From Rossellomorea sp. BNER (GTDB lineage Bacteria; Bacillota; Bacilli; Bacillales; Bacillaceae_B): 64,000 bases of DNA. Both the position numbers and the translations under genes were made by a program. Of the stretch, positions 10,217 through 18,745 are shown piece by piece. Position 1 is the first letter of the stretch. Each line of letters starts with the position of its first letter. A model generated the notes under the pieces. It searched no databases and was not told the DNA's origin. It worked only from the letters and a program-made list of their open reading frames with translations. The DNA is taken from contig JANAVG010000013.1 in the NCBI GenBank assembly GCA_024213275.1, positions 81,545-145,544 of the forward strand, given 5' to 3'.

Positions 10217-11404
10217 ATGAAAGTAACGATAAGAAAAGGAGACACTTTATGGTATTACAGTCAGCTTTTTCATCTTCCGTTTCAATTGTTATTAGATTCT
10301 AATCGGCAGCAAAATGTGAATACATTAATGCCTGGGATGGAAATTGAAATCCCTGGGTTTCAATCAAAAGCCTATAAGGTGGAAAAGGGAGATACATTTT
10401 GGACGATCGCTCGACAACGAAATCTATCACTTGATGTGATATTTTTATTAAATCCGAATGTAGACCCCAATTTTCTAAGCATTGGAGAAACGCTGATTCT
10501 TCCAACACGAATAACAAATCCGATTATAGTTGCTAAACAAGCATATAGTTCAGAGCAGCTTTCTAACGATTTGAAAAGACTTTCAGAGGTATATCCATTT
10601 ATCATCATAAATGAAATTGGAAAAAGTGTTCTAAATCAACCGATACAAGAAATGGTGATTGGTAATGGAGAAAAAAAGGTTCATTTTAATGGTTCATTCC
10701 ATGCTAATGAGTGGATCACAACCCCAATTATCATGAGATTTCTAAATGAATACCTATTGTCGTTAACAAACTATCAGACCATTAGAGGAGTTCAAACATT
10801 ACCCCTATATAATTCTGTATCACTTTCTCTGGTCCCGATGGTCAATCCAGATGGGGTGGATTTAGTGCTTCAAGGCCCTCCCCCTTCCATAAGGGAGCGA
10901 GTAATTGAAATCAATCGGGGCAGTGAGGAATTCACAGGCTGGAAAGCGAATATTAATGGAGTAGATTTAAATAATCAGTACCCTGCTAAGTGGGAAATTG
11001 AAAAAGAGCGCAAAGAAGAGAAGGCTCCCGCTCCAAGGGATTTCCCAGGCTATAAACCATTGTCTGAACCAGAAGCGGTAGCATTGGCAGATTTGGCTCG
11101 AGATAAGCGATTTGATCGTATGCTTGCATTGCATACACAAGGAAAAGAGTTTTATTGGGGATATGAAGGTCTTGAACCACCAGAATCTGAGCGGCTTGCA
11201 GAAGAGTTTGCAAGAGTCAGTGGCTATAAGCCTGTTCGTTACGTAGATAGTTATGCTGGATATAAAGATTGGTTTATTAAGGAGTTCCAAAAACCAGGTT
11301 TTACAATGGAATTAGGGAAAGGCATTAATCCACTTCCACTGTCTCAATTTGAAGAAATTTACCAAGATATTCTAGGAGTTTTTCTTGTTTCAATGTACCG
11401 ATAA
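10217..11404 (+). CDS. yqgT: LysM / M14 zinc carboxypeptidase (gamma-D-glutamyl-diamino acid endopeptidase)
   Basis: A 395-aa protein with two N-terminal LysM peptidoglycan-binding repeats (about 1-48 and 53-97) followed by a peptidase M14 domain. Zinc ligands are visible in FHANEW (HxxE) and in ALHTQGK, and the catalytic Glu in FTMELGKG. The substrate-binding stretch NGVDLNNQYP is intact. This is the architecture of endopeptidase I, which trims gamma-D-Glu-diaminopimelate bonds in cell-wall or spore peptides. No signal peptide is seen, which is usual for this enzyme. Confidence 0.93.
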   Translation: MKVTIRKGDTLWYYSQLFHLPFQLLLDSNRQQNVNTLMPGMEIEIPGFQSKAYKVEKGDTFWTIARQRNLSLDVIFLLNPNVDPNFLSIGETLILPTRITNPIIVAKQAYSSEQLSNDLKRLSEVYPFIIINEIGKSVLNQPIQEMVIGNGEKKVHFNGSFHANEWITTPIIMRFLNEYLLSLTNYQTIRGVQTLPLYNSVSLSLVPMVNPDGVDLVLQGPPPSIRERVIEINRGSEEFTGWKANINGVDLNNQYPAKWEIEKERKEEKAPAPRDFPGYKPLSEPEAVALADLARDKRFDRMLALHTQGKEFYWGYEGLEPPESERLAEEFARVSGYKPVRYVDSYAGYKDWFIKEFQKPGFTMELGKGINPLPLSQFEEIYQDILGVFLVSMYR

Positions 11405-11624
11405 ATTTATATTGTATTTTGAAGGATTAGGAAGTAAAATAAATTCAATCAAATGTTGTGTCTAAGTAATGGGGACTACGCTTGAAAAGACGTTTCTGAG
11501 TCTAAAGAGCTAGTCTCCTTAATAAATTTGTCACATTTCCTTAATATTTTTTAATATTATTGAAACATTTTTATCATTCAAACGTACTAATTATAGACGA
11601 GCATTTTAAAAAGGGAGGGGAAGT

Positions 11625-12743
11625 ATGGAAAAAAATAGAATGTTTAGTTTCATTCTTTTATTTGTTACCGTTTGTATACTATTCGGTTGTAACAATCCTG
11701 AAACTTCTCCTACCCAAAAAAATGATGGTGAAGAGCAAAAAGAGGAACCTGAACAATCAAAAGCTGAAATCTTACCTATAGAAATCAGTGAAAACTCATT
11801 TCAAAAAATTGTAGGGTGGGTAGATGAGGAGAACATCCTCTATCTACATAAAGTAGCAGAACAAACACATCTTACTAAATATAACGTGTTTACAGGTCAG
11901 TCAAAAACAATTTACAAAAGCGATCAACTAGTTATAGATGCAATCATATCACCGAGCTCTGAGCGTGTGTTGATACATACTGCTCCATTGACCTACTCGG
12001 CAACGGTCACGATTATTGATATGGAAGGAAATCCATTGGTCACTCAAGATATTCCTTCAAAGGAAATCTATTATAATTGGAATGGAAGTAATCATGATCT
12101 ACTCTTTATCGTTGGCTTTGCCGAAGATTGGAGCTATCAGACCTATATTTTGAATACAAGTAAAAAAGAATTAGTGCCAATACAAGCACCCGAACCATTT
12201 ATCAAATGGTACACCCTTGATAGCTATTTGTATCAAGACTGGGGCGAAGACACCATTAGTATTGCAGCACCGATTTTTAGTCGGAATATCGATAATCAAG
12301 AAAAAAGTAAAATTGTGGATTCCTCGATTCATTTTCAGAAGTTCAAAAAGGAATTACTATCAGTATTTATGAAAAACCAGGAGAATGGAAATGGAACCTA
12401 TCAATTTTTCTCTGAAGTAGGAGAAGTAACGGCAGAGTATACAGTTCCGCTAATAAGCCGTTATTCAGATTGGTTAATACCATATTATGATATGATAGAA
12501 GAAAGTGGAGTTTTTCTTACCCTAGTAGCCAAAAGCAGTGGCACTGTTGATACCTATAATGACAAATTCACACTCACTTCTTGGAATGTGAAAACGCAAA
12601 AGGAAAACAAGGTTCTAGAGGATTTAGATAATGAACCATTAAGCTGTTCTAAGAATTATTGTTTATTTGGATTTCAGTTTGAGAAAATTATTAATTTAAA
12701 AGAAAAAGTTATTGTTCCGCTTGTGCAATTAAAGAAAGGATGA
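11625..12743 (+). CDS. yqgU: YqgU-like lipoprotein
   Basis: A 372-aa predicted lipoprotein: basic start MEKNRM, hydrophobic stretch and lipobox LFGC (Cys near residue 22), then an acidic linker and a beta-rich body that looks like a propeller (repeated strands such as ILYLHKVAEQ and LLFIVGFAED). It should be anchored on the outer membrane face. Function is unknown. The GGGAGGGG ribosome binding site is strong. It overlaps the next gene by 4 bp (ATGA). Confidence 0.85.
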   Translation: MEKNRMFSFILLFVTVCILFGCNNPETSPTQKNDGEEQKEEPEQSKAEILPIEISENSFQKIVGWVDEENILYLHKVAEQTHLTKYNVFTGQSKTIYKSDQLVIDAIISPSSERVLIHTAPLTYSATVTIIDMEGNPLVTQDIPSKEIYYNWNGSNHDLLFIVGFAEDWSYQTYILNTSKKELVPIQAPEPFIKWYTLDSYLYQDWGEDTISIAAPIFSRNIDNQEKSKIVDSSIHFQKFKKELLSVFMKNQENGNGTYQFFSEVGEVTAEYTVPLISRYSDWLIPYYDMIEESGVFLTLVAKSSGTVDTYNDKFTLTSWNVKTQKENKVLEDLDNEPLSCSKNYCLFGFQFEKIINLKEKVIVPLVQLKKG

Positions 12744-13057
12744 ACATTTTGGCGATTGTAGATGTAACGATTATACCGATAGGAACTGATTCACCAAGCG
12801 TTAGTTCCTATGTGGCAGAAATACAGAAAATATTAATAAAGCATGAAGAAGAAGAAAAAATCCGGTTCCAATTAACCCCAATGAGTACGCTTATTGAAGG
12901 AGATTTAACAGATTTATTAGAGGTTATTAAGGAAATTCATGAAGCACCGTTCCAGGAAGGTATTCAACGGGTAGCTACAAATATTCGCATTGATGACCGT
13001 AGAGATAAAAAGAGGAAAATGGAAGACAAACTGACAGCGGTTAACGAAAAAATGTAA
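12740..13057 (+). CDS. yqgV: Thiamine-binding / MTH1187 family protein
   Basis: A 105-aa protein of the MTH1187/YkoF-like superfamily. The start NILAIVDVTIIPIGTDSPS and the later LTPMSTLIEGDLTDLLEVI are the usual signatures. The fold is ferredoxin-like and YkoF relatives bind the thiamine pyrimidine moiety; the exact ligand here is unknown. ATG overlaps the yqgU stop, so translation is coupled. A shared bidirectional terminator follows. Confidence 0.88.
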   Translation: MNILAIVDVTIIPIGTDSPSVSSYVAEIQKILIKHEEEEKIRFQLTPMSTLIEGDLTDLLEVIKEIHEAPFQEGIQRVATNIRIDDRRDKKRKMEDKLTAVNEKM

Positions 13058-13063
13058 TGATAA

Positions 13064-13098
13064 AAATAAAAAAAGAGCCGCATTGGCTCTTTTTTTAT
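13064..13098. terminator. Bidirectional terminator between yqgV and yqgW
   Basis: The stem AGAGCC / GGCTCT is flanked by A residues on the left and seven T residues on the right, so it can serve both convergent genes. Confidence 0.8.
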
Positions 13099-13101
13099 TT
13101 T

Positions 13102-13275
13102 TTAATGTCCTCCAGGATAACCTGAGTTAAGCACAGTCATAACTGTAAACCAGCCAAATACTGCTAGTGAACCGCCTGCAAACAGAATACCCAATAAATT
13201 TTTGTTTTTTAATGCACTAACAGTTGCAAATAATGCAAGCAATGTCACCAGTGCTGTAATAATGACAAATCCCAT
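13102..13275 (-). CDS. yqgW: DUF2759 family small membrane protein
   Basis: A 57-aa protein with two hydrophobic segments: MGFVIITALVTLLALFATV and LGILFAGGSLAVFGWFTV. It ends SGYPGGH. GAAAGGAG lies 8 bases before the ATG. Sequence and position match the DUF2759 family protein YqgW. Function is unknown. Confidence 0.85.
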   Translation of the reverse strand: MGFVIITALVTLLALFATVSALKNKNLLGILFAGGSLAVFGWFTVMTVLNSGYPGGH

Positions 13276-13507
13276 TGTAAGACTCCTTTCATCCTAGACC
13301 CTTTTTGTACCTTTTATAGGTAAAAATTATATCATATGTAGATAAATGCATTCACATTTATTTTATATTTATTTTTCAGATTTGTCGAGGTTTAAAGTTT
13401 GACACTTCTTTGTCAATCATTTAACTCTTATTTTGTATCATTTTAAAAAAATTATTCAGGATGTAATCGGATTCATATACAACCGTATGAATGCTTCCAC
13501 TTTTATT

Positions 13508-13674
13508 AAAGGCTCTTTTCGTAAACTATGTTGCTTTTGGTCAATTATAAACACCTAAAATAATTAAATCCTAGTGAACCATTAATTGCTTTGATGAAAA
13601 AATGCCTCGAAACCTTATAATTTCGGGTTTCTATTCTGGTTCGAAAAGCAACAATCTATGCGAAAACAGCCTTA
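13508..13674. repeat. MITE-like dispersed repeat, copy 2
   Basis: A second copy of the element at 1864-2033, same orientation, with roughly 80 percent identity by eye. Left end AAAGGCTCTTTTCGTAAAC and right end GCGAAAACAGCCTTA form imperfect inverted repeats. It fills most of the 440-bp gap between yqgW and yqgX; I see no gene in the rest (13276-13507). Confidence 0.75.
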
Positions 13675-13717
13675 AAAAATGATACAATGATTATATACAT
13701 ATAGGAGGTGTTTGTAA

Positions 13718-14353
13718 ATGAAGTGGAAACAGCTACCTTTAGGTCCACTGCAAACAAACTGTTATTTAAGGTGGAATGAACAGAATGAATGTATCATTAT
13801 TGACCCAGGTGGCGAAGGTGAACGGCTCATTCACTTTTTAGAAGAAAAATCATTTAAACCGATAGCGATTCTTCTCACACATGCTCATTTTGATCATATA
13901 GGTGCAGTAGATGATATAAGGGAAAAATATGAAATCCCACTATATATTCATGAGAAGGAGGCAAATTGGCTATTAGATCCTGCATTAAACGGCTCTCAAC
14001 GCTTTAATATAGGTGAACATCTTAGAATGAAGCCAGCTGAGAAAATTCTCGTTAATGAAAAGGAATTAATGATTGAGAACTTCCACTTCCACATTTTTGA
14101 AACCCCAGGACACTCACCTGGAAGTCTTTCTTATTATGACCGAAAAGAAGGAATTGTATTTGCAGGGGATACCTTGTTTAGTGGAAGTATTGGTCGTACC
14201 GATCTTCCAGGTGGGAATCATCAGCAATTACTAGATAGTATCCATCATAATTTATTAACTCTACCTGAAGAAACCATTGTGCTGTCAGGTCATGGAGAAG
14301 CGACTACAATTGAACGTGAAATGGATGGAAACCCATTCCTTAATGGGTTTTAA
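13718..14353 (+). CDS. yqgX: MBL-fold metallo-hydrolase (YqgX, glyoxalase II-like)
   Basis: A 211-aa metallo-beta-lactamase-fold enzyme. The metal motif THAHFDHIG (HxHxDH) is at about residues 54-62, followed by ETPGHSPGS, GDTLFSGSIGRTDLPGG and the final SGHGEAT. This set is typical of type II glyoxalase-like hydrolases that cleave hydroxyacyl thioesters; B. subtilis YqgX is placed in bacillithiol-dependent methylglyoxal detoxification. AGGAGG precedes the ATG and a terminator follows. Confidence 0.93.
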   Translation: MKWKQLPLGPLQTNCYLRWNEQNECIIIDPGGEGERLIHFLEEKSFKPIAILLTHAHFDHIGAVDDIREKYEIPLYIHEKEANWLLDPALNGSQRFNIGEHLRMKPAEKILVNEKELMIENFHFHIFETPGHSPGSLSYYDRKEGIVFAGDTLFSGSIGRTDLPGGNHQQLLDSIHHNLLTLPEETIVLSGHGEATTIEREMDGNPFLNGF

Positions 14354-14360
14354 AGAAAAT

Positions 14361-14402
14361 AAAAAAACCCCTAAAGCAATAAAGCTTTAAGGGGTTTTTT
14401 TA
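14361..14402. terminator. Bidirectional terminator between yqgX and yqgY
   Basis: The stem AAACCCCTTAAAGC (as CCCCTAAAGC / GCTTTAAGGGG) has A residues before and T residues after it. It ends the convergent genes yqgX and yqgY. Confidence 0.85.
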
Positions 14403-14645
14403 TTAATGCCCGGCACCTGGTGTCATCATAAAGGTCGTCCAATAAGTAAAACCTGCAAAGAAGACAGTTAAATATGCGCCGAAAATATAAATATACATAC
14501 GCTCAGATAATTTCAAATAGCTTAACATCACGAAAAATCCTGTTTGTCCTAGGAAAATTAGAGATGTAATTTTCATATCACCAAGATAGAACATTACTGT
14601 AAAAATCCCAGTCCAGAATCCTAAAACTCTGTACATACGATCCAT
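14403..14645 (-). CDS. yqgY: DUF2626 family membrane protein
   Basis: An 80-aa protein with about three hydrophobic segments, starting MDRMYRVLGFWTGIFTVMF and ending TPGAGH. It matches the DUF2626/YqgY family, which is restricted to Bacillales and has no known function. GGAGGG precedes the ATG. It converges with yqgX. Confidence 0.9.
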   Translation of the reverse strand: MDRMYRVLGFWTGIFTVMFYLGDMKITSLIFLGQTGFFVMLSYLKLSERMYIYIFGAYLTVFFAGFTYWTTFMMTPGAGH

Positions 14646-14827
14646 ATGTATCCCTCCTTTGCGCCCTCAGTCCATCAAACAATATTATATATGAAAAATC
14701 TATCAAAAGTAAATAACTGATTGTTTCTAGTTTGTGACGATTACGTGATTGTTGGCGCTTTTTTAGTATTTTAACCTATTTTCCAAGCAATAATCCATTC
14801 AAAGAAGGAAGGAAATGAATTTTTCAA

Positions 14828-14930
14828 GTGTCCAGTTCCGGTGCCTAGGCCCTCGACACATAAGCCAAGCCACCAAGGAAGGGAAAGGGCTTCCTTCCTT
14901 GGTGGCTCGTCTTATGCTTGTCGGAGGCAC
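14828..14930. repeat. 105-bp hairpin repeat, copy 1
   Basis: Begins GTGTCCAGTTCCGGTGCCTA and contains a large inverted repeat (ATAAGCCAAGCC...CTTCCTT / AAGGAAG...GGCTCGTCTTAT). It recurs 190 bp downstream with about 85 percent identity. It is GC-rich against its AT-rich surroundings. Open frames that cross it are repeat artefacts. Confidence 0.8.
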
Positions 14931-15016
14931 ACAGGATGTGGGTCAGAAAGGCGTTGCCACAGGACGTGGCGAACTTAGCCTTTCATCCTTAAAAACGAGG
15001 CGCTGCTGCTTTTCGG

Positions 15017-15133
15017 GTGTCCAGTTCCGGCGCCTAGGCCCTCGAGTCATAAGCCAAGCCGCCAAGGAAGGGAAAAGGCACCCTTCCTTGGCGGCTCGTC
15101 TTATGCTTGTCGGGCCTGTTCGAGGCGCCTCCA
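15017..15133. repeat. 105-bp hairpin repeat, copy 2
   Basis: Same layout as the copy at 14828, here with the arms GCCGCCAAGGAAGGG / CCCTTCCTTGGCGGC. It lies 10 bp from the 3' end of the tRNA gene on the minus strand, so its hairpin could also stop tRNA transcription. Confidence 0.8.
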
Positions 15134-15142
15134 CTTTTCTAA

Positions 15143-15214
15143 CTGGGCTAGCTGGATTCGAACCAACGCATGACGGAGTCAAAGTCCGTTGCCTTACCGC
15201 TTGGCTATAGCCCA
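15143..15214 (-). tRNA. tRNA-Gln (UUG)
   Basis: On the minus strand a 72-nt cloverleaf: acceptor TGGGCTA / TAGCCCA, D-arm GCC...GGC, anticodon stem ACGGA / TCCGT with loop CTTTGAC (anticodon TTG), T-arm GTTGG TTCGAAT CCAGC, discriminator G. The CCA end is not encoded. Confidence 0.95.
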
Positions 15215-15337
15215 TTGATGAACTAACAGTTTTTATTTTGACATATTTCAAGAAAAATATACAAAAACTTTTAAAAAAATAGAGGGAATTCATTTTTTCT
15301 GTCGAATAGTAAATGTTAGAATAAAGAAAGGTGGTGT

Positions 15338-16114
15338 ATGAGCATTATTCCTCCCATAGAAAAGCTTGCTGAAGAATTATTACAGAAAGCCGTTTTATTG
15401 GATGCCTCGGATGTACATTTCTTACCAAGAAAAACCGATTATATCATTCAGTTAAGAAAGCAAGGTACAATTGCTCCCCATACCATTATCCCTGCCCAGG
15501 AAGGTGAAAGAATCATTTCACACTTTAAATTTATGGCCTCCATGGATATTGGTGAAAAAAGAAAGCCTCAGAGTGGTTCATTCTCAATCCCAATTAATGA
15601 TCAGCCTGTCTCACTACGAATTTCAACTCTTCCTTCTACCCATTCCAAAGAAAGTCTCGTCATTCGAATACTTCCACAAAATTTTAGTCTTCCCATTCAG
15701 AAAATGTCGTTATTCCCTTCATCAGCCAATAAACTATTAGCGCTACTAATGCATTCACATGGTTTGATGATTTTTACTGGTCCAACAGGCAGCGGCAAAA
15801 CGACGACTCTTTATACTCTCGTTCAACATTGTTCCGCACAATTGAATCGAAACGTGATTACTTTAGAAGACCCAGTCGAAAAAGAAAACGAAGAATTGCT
15901 CCAAGTTCAGGTGAATGAAAAGGCTGGAATTACCTATTCAACAGGATTAAAAGCGATTTTGAGACACGACCCGGATATTATTATGGTAGGAGAAATACGA
16001 GATCGTGAAACAGCTGAAATTGCCATTAGAGCTAGCCTTACCGGTCACCCAGTCATAATAAAAGAACTATGCAGTGATGGTCCTTTAAAAAAATTGAACT
16101 TCCTTTATCTCTAA
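15338..16114 (+). pseudogene. comGA: Competence pilus ATPase ComGA, cut by the insertion
   Basis: ComGA is the cytosolic ATPase that drives the DNA-uptake pseudopilus. The host part covers about 237 of the usual roughly 350 residues. It includes the N-terminal domain, Walker A GPTGSGKTTT (about residue 148), the Asp box LEDPVE and Walker B DPDIIMVGEIRD, then AIRASLTGHPV. The family normally continues with STLHTNDA; here 20 foreign residues (IIKELCSDG...) lead to a stop. The remaining third, including the C-terminal hexamer contacts, is lost from this frame. The start has AAAGGTGGTG upstream. Confidence 0.93.
16040..16060. other. Left element/host junction (attL) in comGA
   Basis: Homology to ComGA stops at the codons for TGHPV. 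The crossover should lie within CCGGTCACCCAGTC. The serine recombinase gene ends 25 to 30 bp further in, the usual int-next-to-att layout. The exact core needs the missing right end. Confidence 0.7.
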
Positions 16115-17538
16115 GCAATCAGGTTTTAGTTGATTTCCAACTCGGTCAACAACAATTTTTTTCGTAAACATCTGAAGAAGCATTTTCTTCTCCAAAGTGT
16201 CGAGCTGGTACCAATTTGATTTCATATCCCTTAAGATATCAGAAAGATCTTCATTATTCATTTTTTCGCTTGACGGCTGGAGAGAAGAGAGCTGTTTATT
16301 TACATCTTCTTCTTTACTATTTTCTTCGTCCATTCGGAGAGAAAAGTCTTCATCGTTAATCATGTCATTGACCCATGCATATTGCCATTTTTTTCGACGT
16401 TTATCAATTTCTTTTAATTCCTTATTAAGTGTGTCTAATCTGTCTTGTGTGTCATCGATTTCCTCTATGGTAGTAACATCCTCTAATACATCTGGTTTGA
16501 TTTGAAATGAGTCAAGATAGTTAATGAATTGTGTCTCTATATATCGCTCAGACATATTCCTTTGATTACATCCACCAACCTTTTGCCTTGTACAATAATA
16601 AGATTGTGTATGATATTCTTTATTACCTCTCTTAGAATATCCATACTTTCCTGCTAAAGGAGATCCACACCTTGCACATCTCGCTATTCCTGAAAAGATA
16701 AACTTACTGGTAGCGGATTTAGGATGAACAATTCTTCTGTTTTCTCTCATTCGCTTTACGTTTTCGAAAGTATCTGCAGTTATGATTGCGGGATGAGAAT
16801 TTTCAACCTCAAAATAATTATCTTTATTGACTCTATAGTTATATCTCATGGTGCCCTTATATAATGGGTTAGAAAGAATATATTTAATTTTAAAATCATT
16901 CCAAATGGTATCGGTCTTTGTAAATATGTTTAAACGATTAAATTCTCTTGCAATGTAGTTCATGCTTTTACCACTTAGGTATAAGTCGTATATTCTTTTT
17001 ACAACCTTAGCCTCTTCTTCATTAATAACAAGGGTTTTATTTTTCTTATCTATCTCATAGCCATAGGGTGCTTGATTGATCATCCATTGCCCCTCACGAG
17101 CTTTTTGTTCCATTCCCATGCGAGAACCCTCTCGCCTGTATTTTCTCGTTCCCATTGAGCTAATGCAGCGACAATAGTAATGAACATTCTTCCCATAGCA
17201 GTGGTCGTATCATAAACCTCAGTTGCTGACTTGAACTTGCAATCATGTTTATCAAATGTTTCTAAGATATTATAGAGGTCTCTAACAGATCGAGTTAAGC
17301 GATCTAGACGATAAACCAATACACAGTCAATTAAGTTCTCCTCGATGTGCTTCATCATTCGCTTCAGATTAGGTCTGTTCGTATCTTTTGCACTATACCC
17401 ATCATCAATGTATATCTCGAAAATATCCCATCCCTGAGACACACAATAGGCTTTTAGACGGTCGGTTTGAGCACGAATAGAATAACCTTCAGTAGCTTGT
17501 TCAACAGTACTAACACGTATGTAAATAGCTGCTTTCAT
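16085..17538 (-). pseudogene. Large serine recombinase (phage integrase), frameshifted
   Basis: Two overlapping frames together make a large serine integrase of about 480 aa. The N-terminal resolvase domain (17538-17119) has the nucleophile Ser10 in YIRVSTVEQ and LVYRLDRLTR. The second part carries the recombinase domain (APYGYEID...), the zinc-ribbon domain (CARCGSPL...CTRQ...GCNQ) and the coiled coil. The frame changes between ENTGERV and RMGMEQKA: GTTCTCGC stands where GTTCGC is expected, a 2-bp excess. It would integrate and, with a directionality factor, excise the prophage; as written it gives only a 152-aa catalytic fragment. A sequencing error cannot be excluded. Confidence 0.9.
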
Positions 17539-17594
17539 ATAATCACTTCCTTATATAAACAAATTACTTTAAATATGTGAACAATAAAATATCG

Positions 17595-18095
17595 CTAAAG
17601 GTAAACTTTAGACTGTTGAATATGCACTTGATTTCTTCTGTAGATTTGCTTCAATCGTTCCTCACATAGTTCTGGAGAAACTTTGAACATCTCAGTCATT
17701 TGCTTAATTATATCCATATCATTAAAAGGAATATATTTAATCATGTGATAGGGGATAGCTGCATACTGTGTGAAATGGTTAGCGTCCCATTCTTGTAGCT
17801 CTCTAAAAGCAGAAGGCATGATCGTTTGGATTCCTGAATGTCTAAGGATGTGGCAAAGTTCGTGAAAGAAGATTTCTCTATGTTTTTCTACAGGTTCACG
17901 ACTATCAATTACTATGTCTTTGTATCTCCCGATGATATGAAAACTACTGTGCATGGGCTTCTTTTTTACGTAAATTTCAAAATAACGAGAAATTTTTTCT
18001 TCATTGATTTGCGAAGGGCAATTAATTCCTAATTTTACATATAACATTGAAACCCAATCCTCTAATCCGGTGGTCCTGTATGTTAATTGGTACAT
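17595..18095 (-). CDS. ImmA/IrrE family metallo-endopeptidase
   Basis: A 166-aa protein with the zinc-protease motif HELCH inside FFHELCHILRHSG, followed by a downstream Glu-rich segment (ELQEWDANHF). ImmA-type proteases cleave phage or ICE repressors during induction. ATG 18095 is chosen for its GAGGTGAG site; the open frame extends further upstream without support. It lies 56 bp upstream of the integrase and has its own promoter with a LexA-like box. There is no HTH domain, unlike in longer relatives. Confidence 0.85.
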   Translation of the reverse strand: MYQLTYRTTGLEDWVSMLYVKLGINCPSQINEEKISRYFEIYVKKKPMHSSFHIIGRYKDIVIDSREPVEKHREIFFHELCHILRHSGIQTIMPSAFRELQEWDANHFTQYAAIPYHMIKYIPFNDMDIIKQMTEMFKVSPELCEERLKQIYRRNQVHIQQSKVYL

Positions 18096-18113
18096 TTTGC
18101 TCACCTCGGTAAC

Positions 18114-18142
18114 ATTATACAAACATATGTTCTGTTTTGCAA
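18114..18142 (-). promoter_or_regulatory. SigA-type promoter with LexA-like box for the ImmA gene
   Basis: On the minus strand TTGCAA, 17-bp spacer, TATAAT. The spacer holds GAACATATGTTT (18121-18132), one base away from the Bacillus LexA consensus core GAACNNNNGTTC. Repression by LexA and SOS induction are inferred. Confidence 0.55.
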
Positions 18143-18175
18143 AAAAAAGAAAAAGCCATGAAAGGCTTTGGTAGT

Positions 18176-18745
18176 TCATTCTTCAGTCTCATTTTTTATA
18201 TCATTAAGATAAGTTGTGAATATTTTTTTGATGGATTTACAGTCTTGCATTAAAGATTCAAGTTGCTTAATATTGGCATTTCGGTTCTCATCAGTAGAAA
18301 AGACAATAAAACTTAATCTGTTTACTATTGACGTGAATAATTTAATATCTTCTTCAGATTGAAAAATATAAATAAACTCATTCTTTAATCTATCTAATGA
18401 TGTAGTGTAAATGAATGGTTTGAGCTGGATTTCCTTTAGCTGCTTTTGAGAGTTCTCTTTAATGAATGTTTGAATTCTACTTATAATAGTATCTAAGTCA
18501 CTTAGCACAAGAACCAGTATGTTTTTTTGTGCTTTAATTTCTTTTCGTCTTTCCAGTTCTTTATTGCCTTCTACTTGCATTTTACTCGCATAAAATGCCA
18601 CAAATCCACCTATAATTGCGCTTCCAACAGTTCCTAAAATATCTATTGATGTAGTAACAACTTCTGATTTAAGATCCAAGTGACCAAGACTAACTATGAT
18701 TACAAATAAAGATAATATAATGGTTAAGATAGTTGGTTTACTCAC
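18176..18745 (-). CDS. Two-TM protein with coiled-coil tail (third gene of an unknown operon)
   Basis: A 189-aa protein. Two hydrophobic segments at the N-terminus (TILTIILSLFVIIVSLG and ILGTVGSAIIGGFVAFYA) are followed by a long charged helical region (KMQVEGNKELERRKEIKAQK...). This layout, membrane hairpin plus cytosolic coiled coil, is common among membrane-acting effectors of defence systems; that role is inference. The GTG start overlaps the stop of the upstream zinc-ribbon gene by 8 bp. I recognise no family. Confidence 0.75.
   Translation of the reverse strand: MSKPTILTIILSLFVIIVSLGHLDLKSEVVTTSIDILGTVGSAIIGGFVAFYASKMQVEGNKELERRKEIKAQKNILVLVLSDLDTIISRIQTFIKENSQKQLKEIQLKPFIYTTSLDRLKNEFIYIFQSEEDIKLFTSIVNRLSFIVFSTDENRNANIKQLESLMQDCKSIKKIFTTYLNDIKNETEE

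Noticed and set aside
10967..11290. 107-aa minus-strand frame inside the M14 peptidase gene
   Set aside because: Antisense shadow of an intact catalytic domain.
14815..15210. Open frames on both strands through the hairpin repeats (about 131 and 116 aa)
   Set aside because: They consist of the two 105-bp repeats plus the tRNA gene; the proteins are repetitive, with no ribosome binding site.
16085..17155. C-terminal recombinase part as an independent gene starting at its own ATG
   Set aside because: No ribosome binding site, and the sequence continues the catalytic domain of the upstream frame without gap; a frameshift is simpler.
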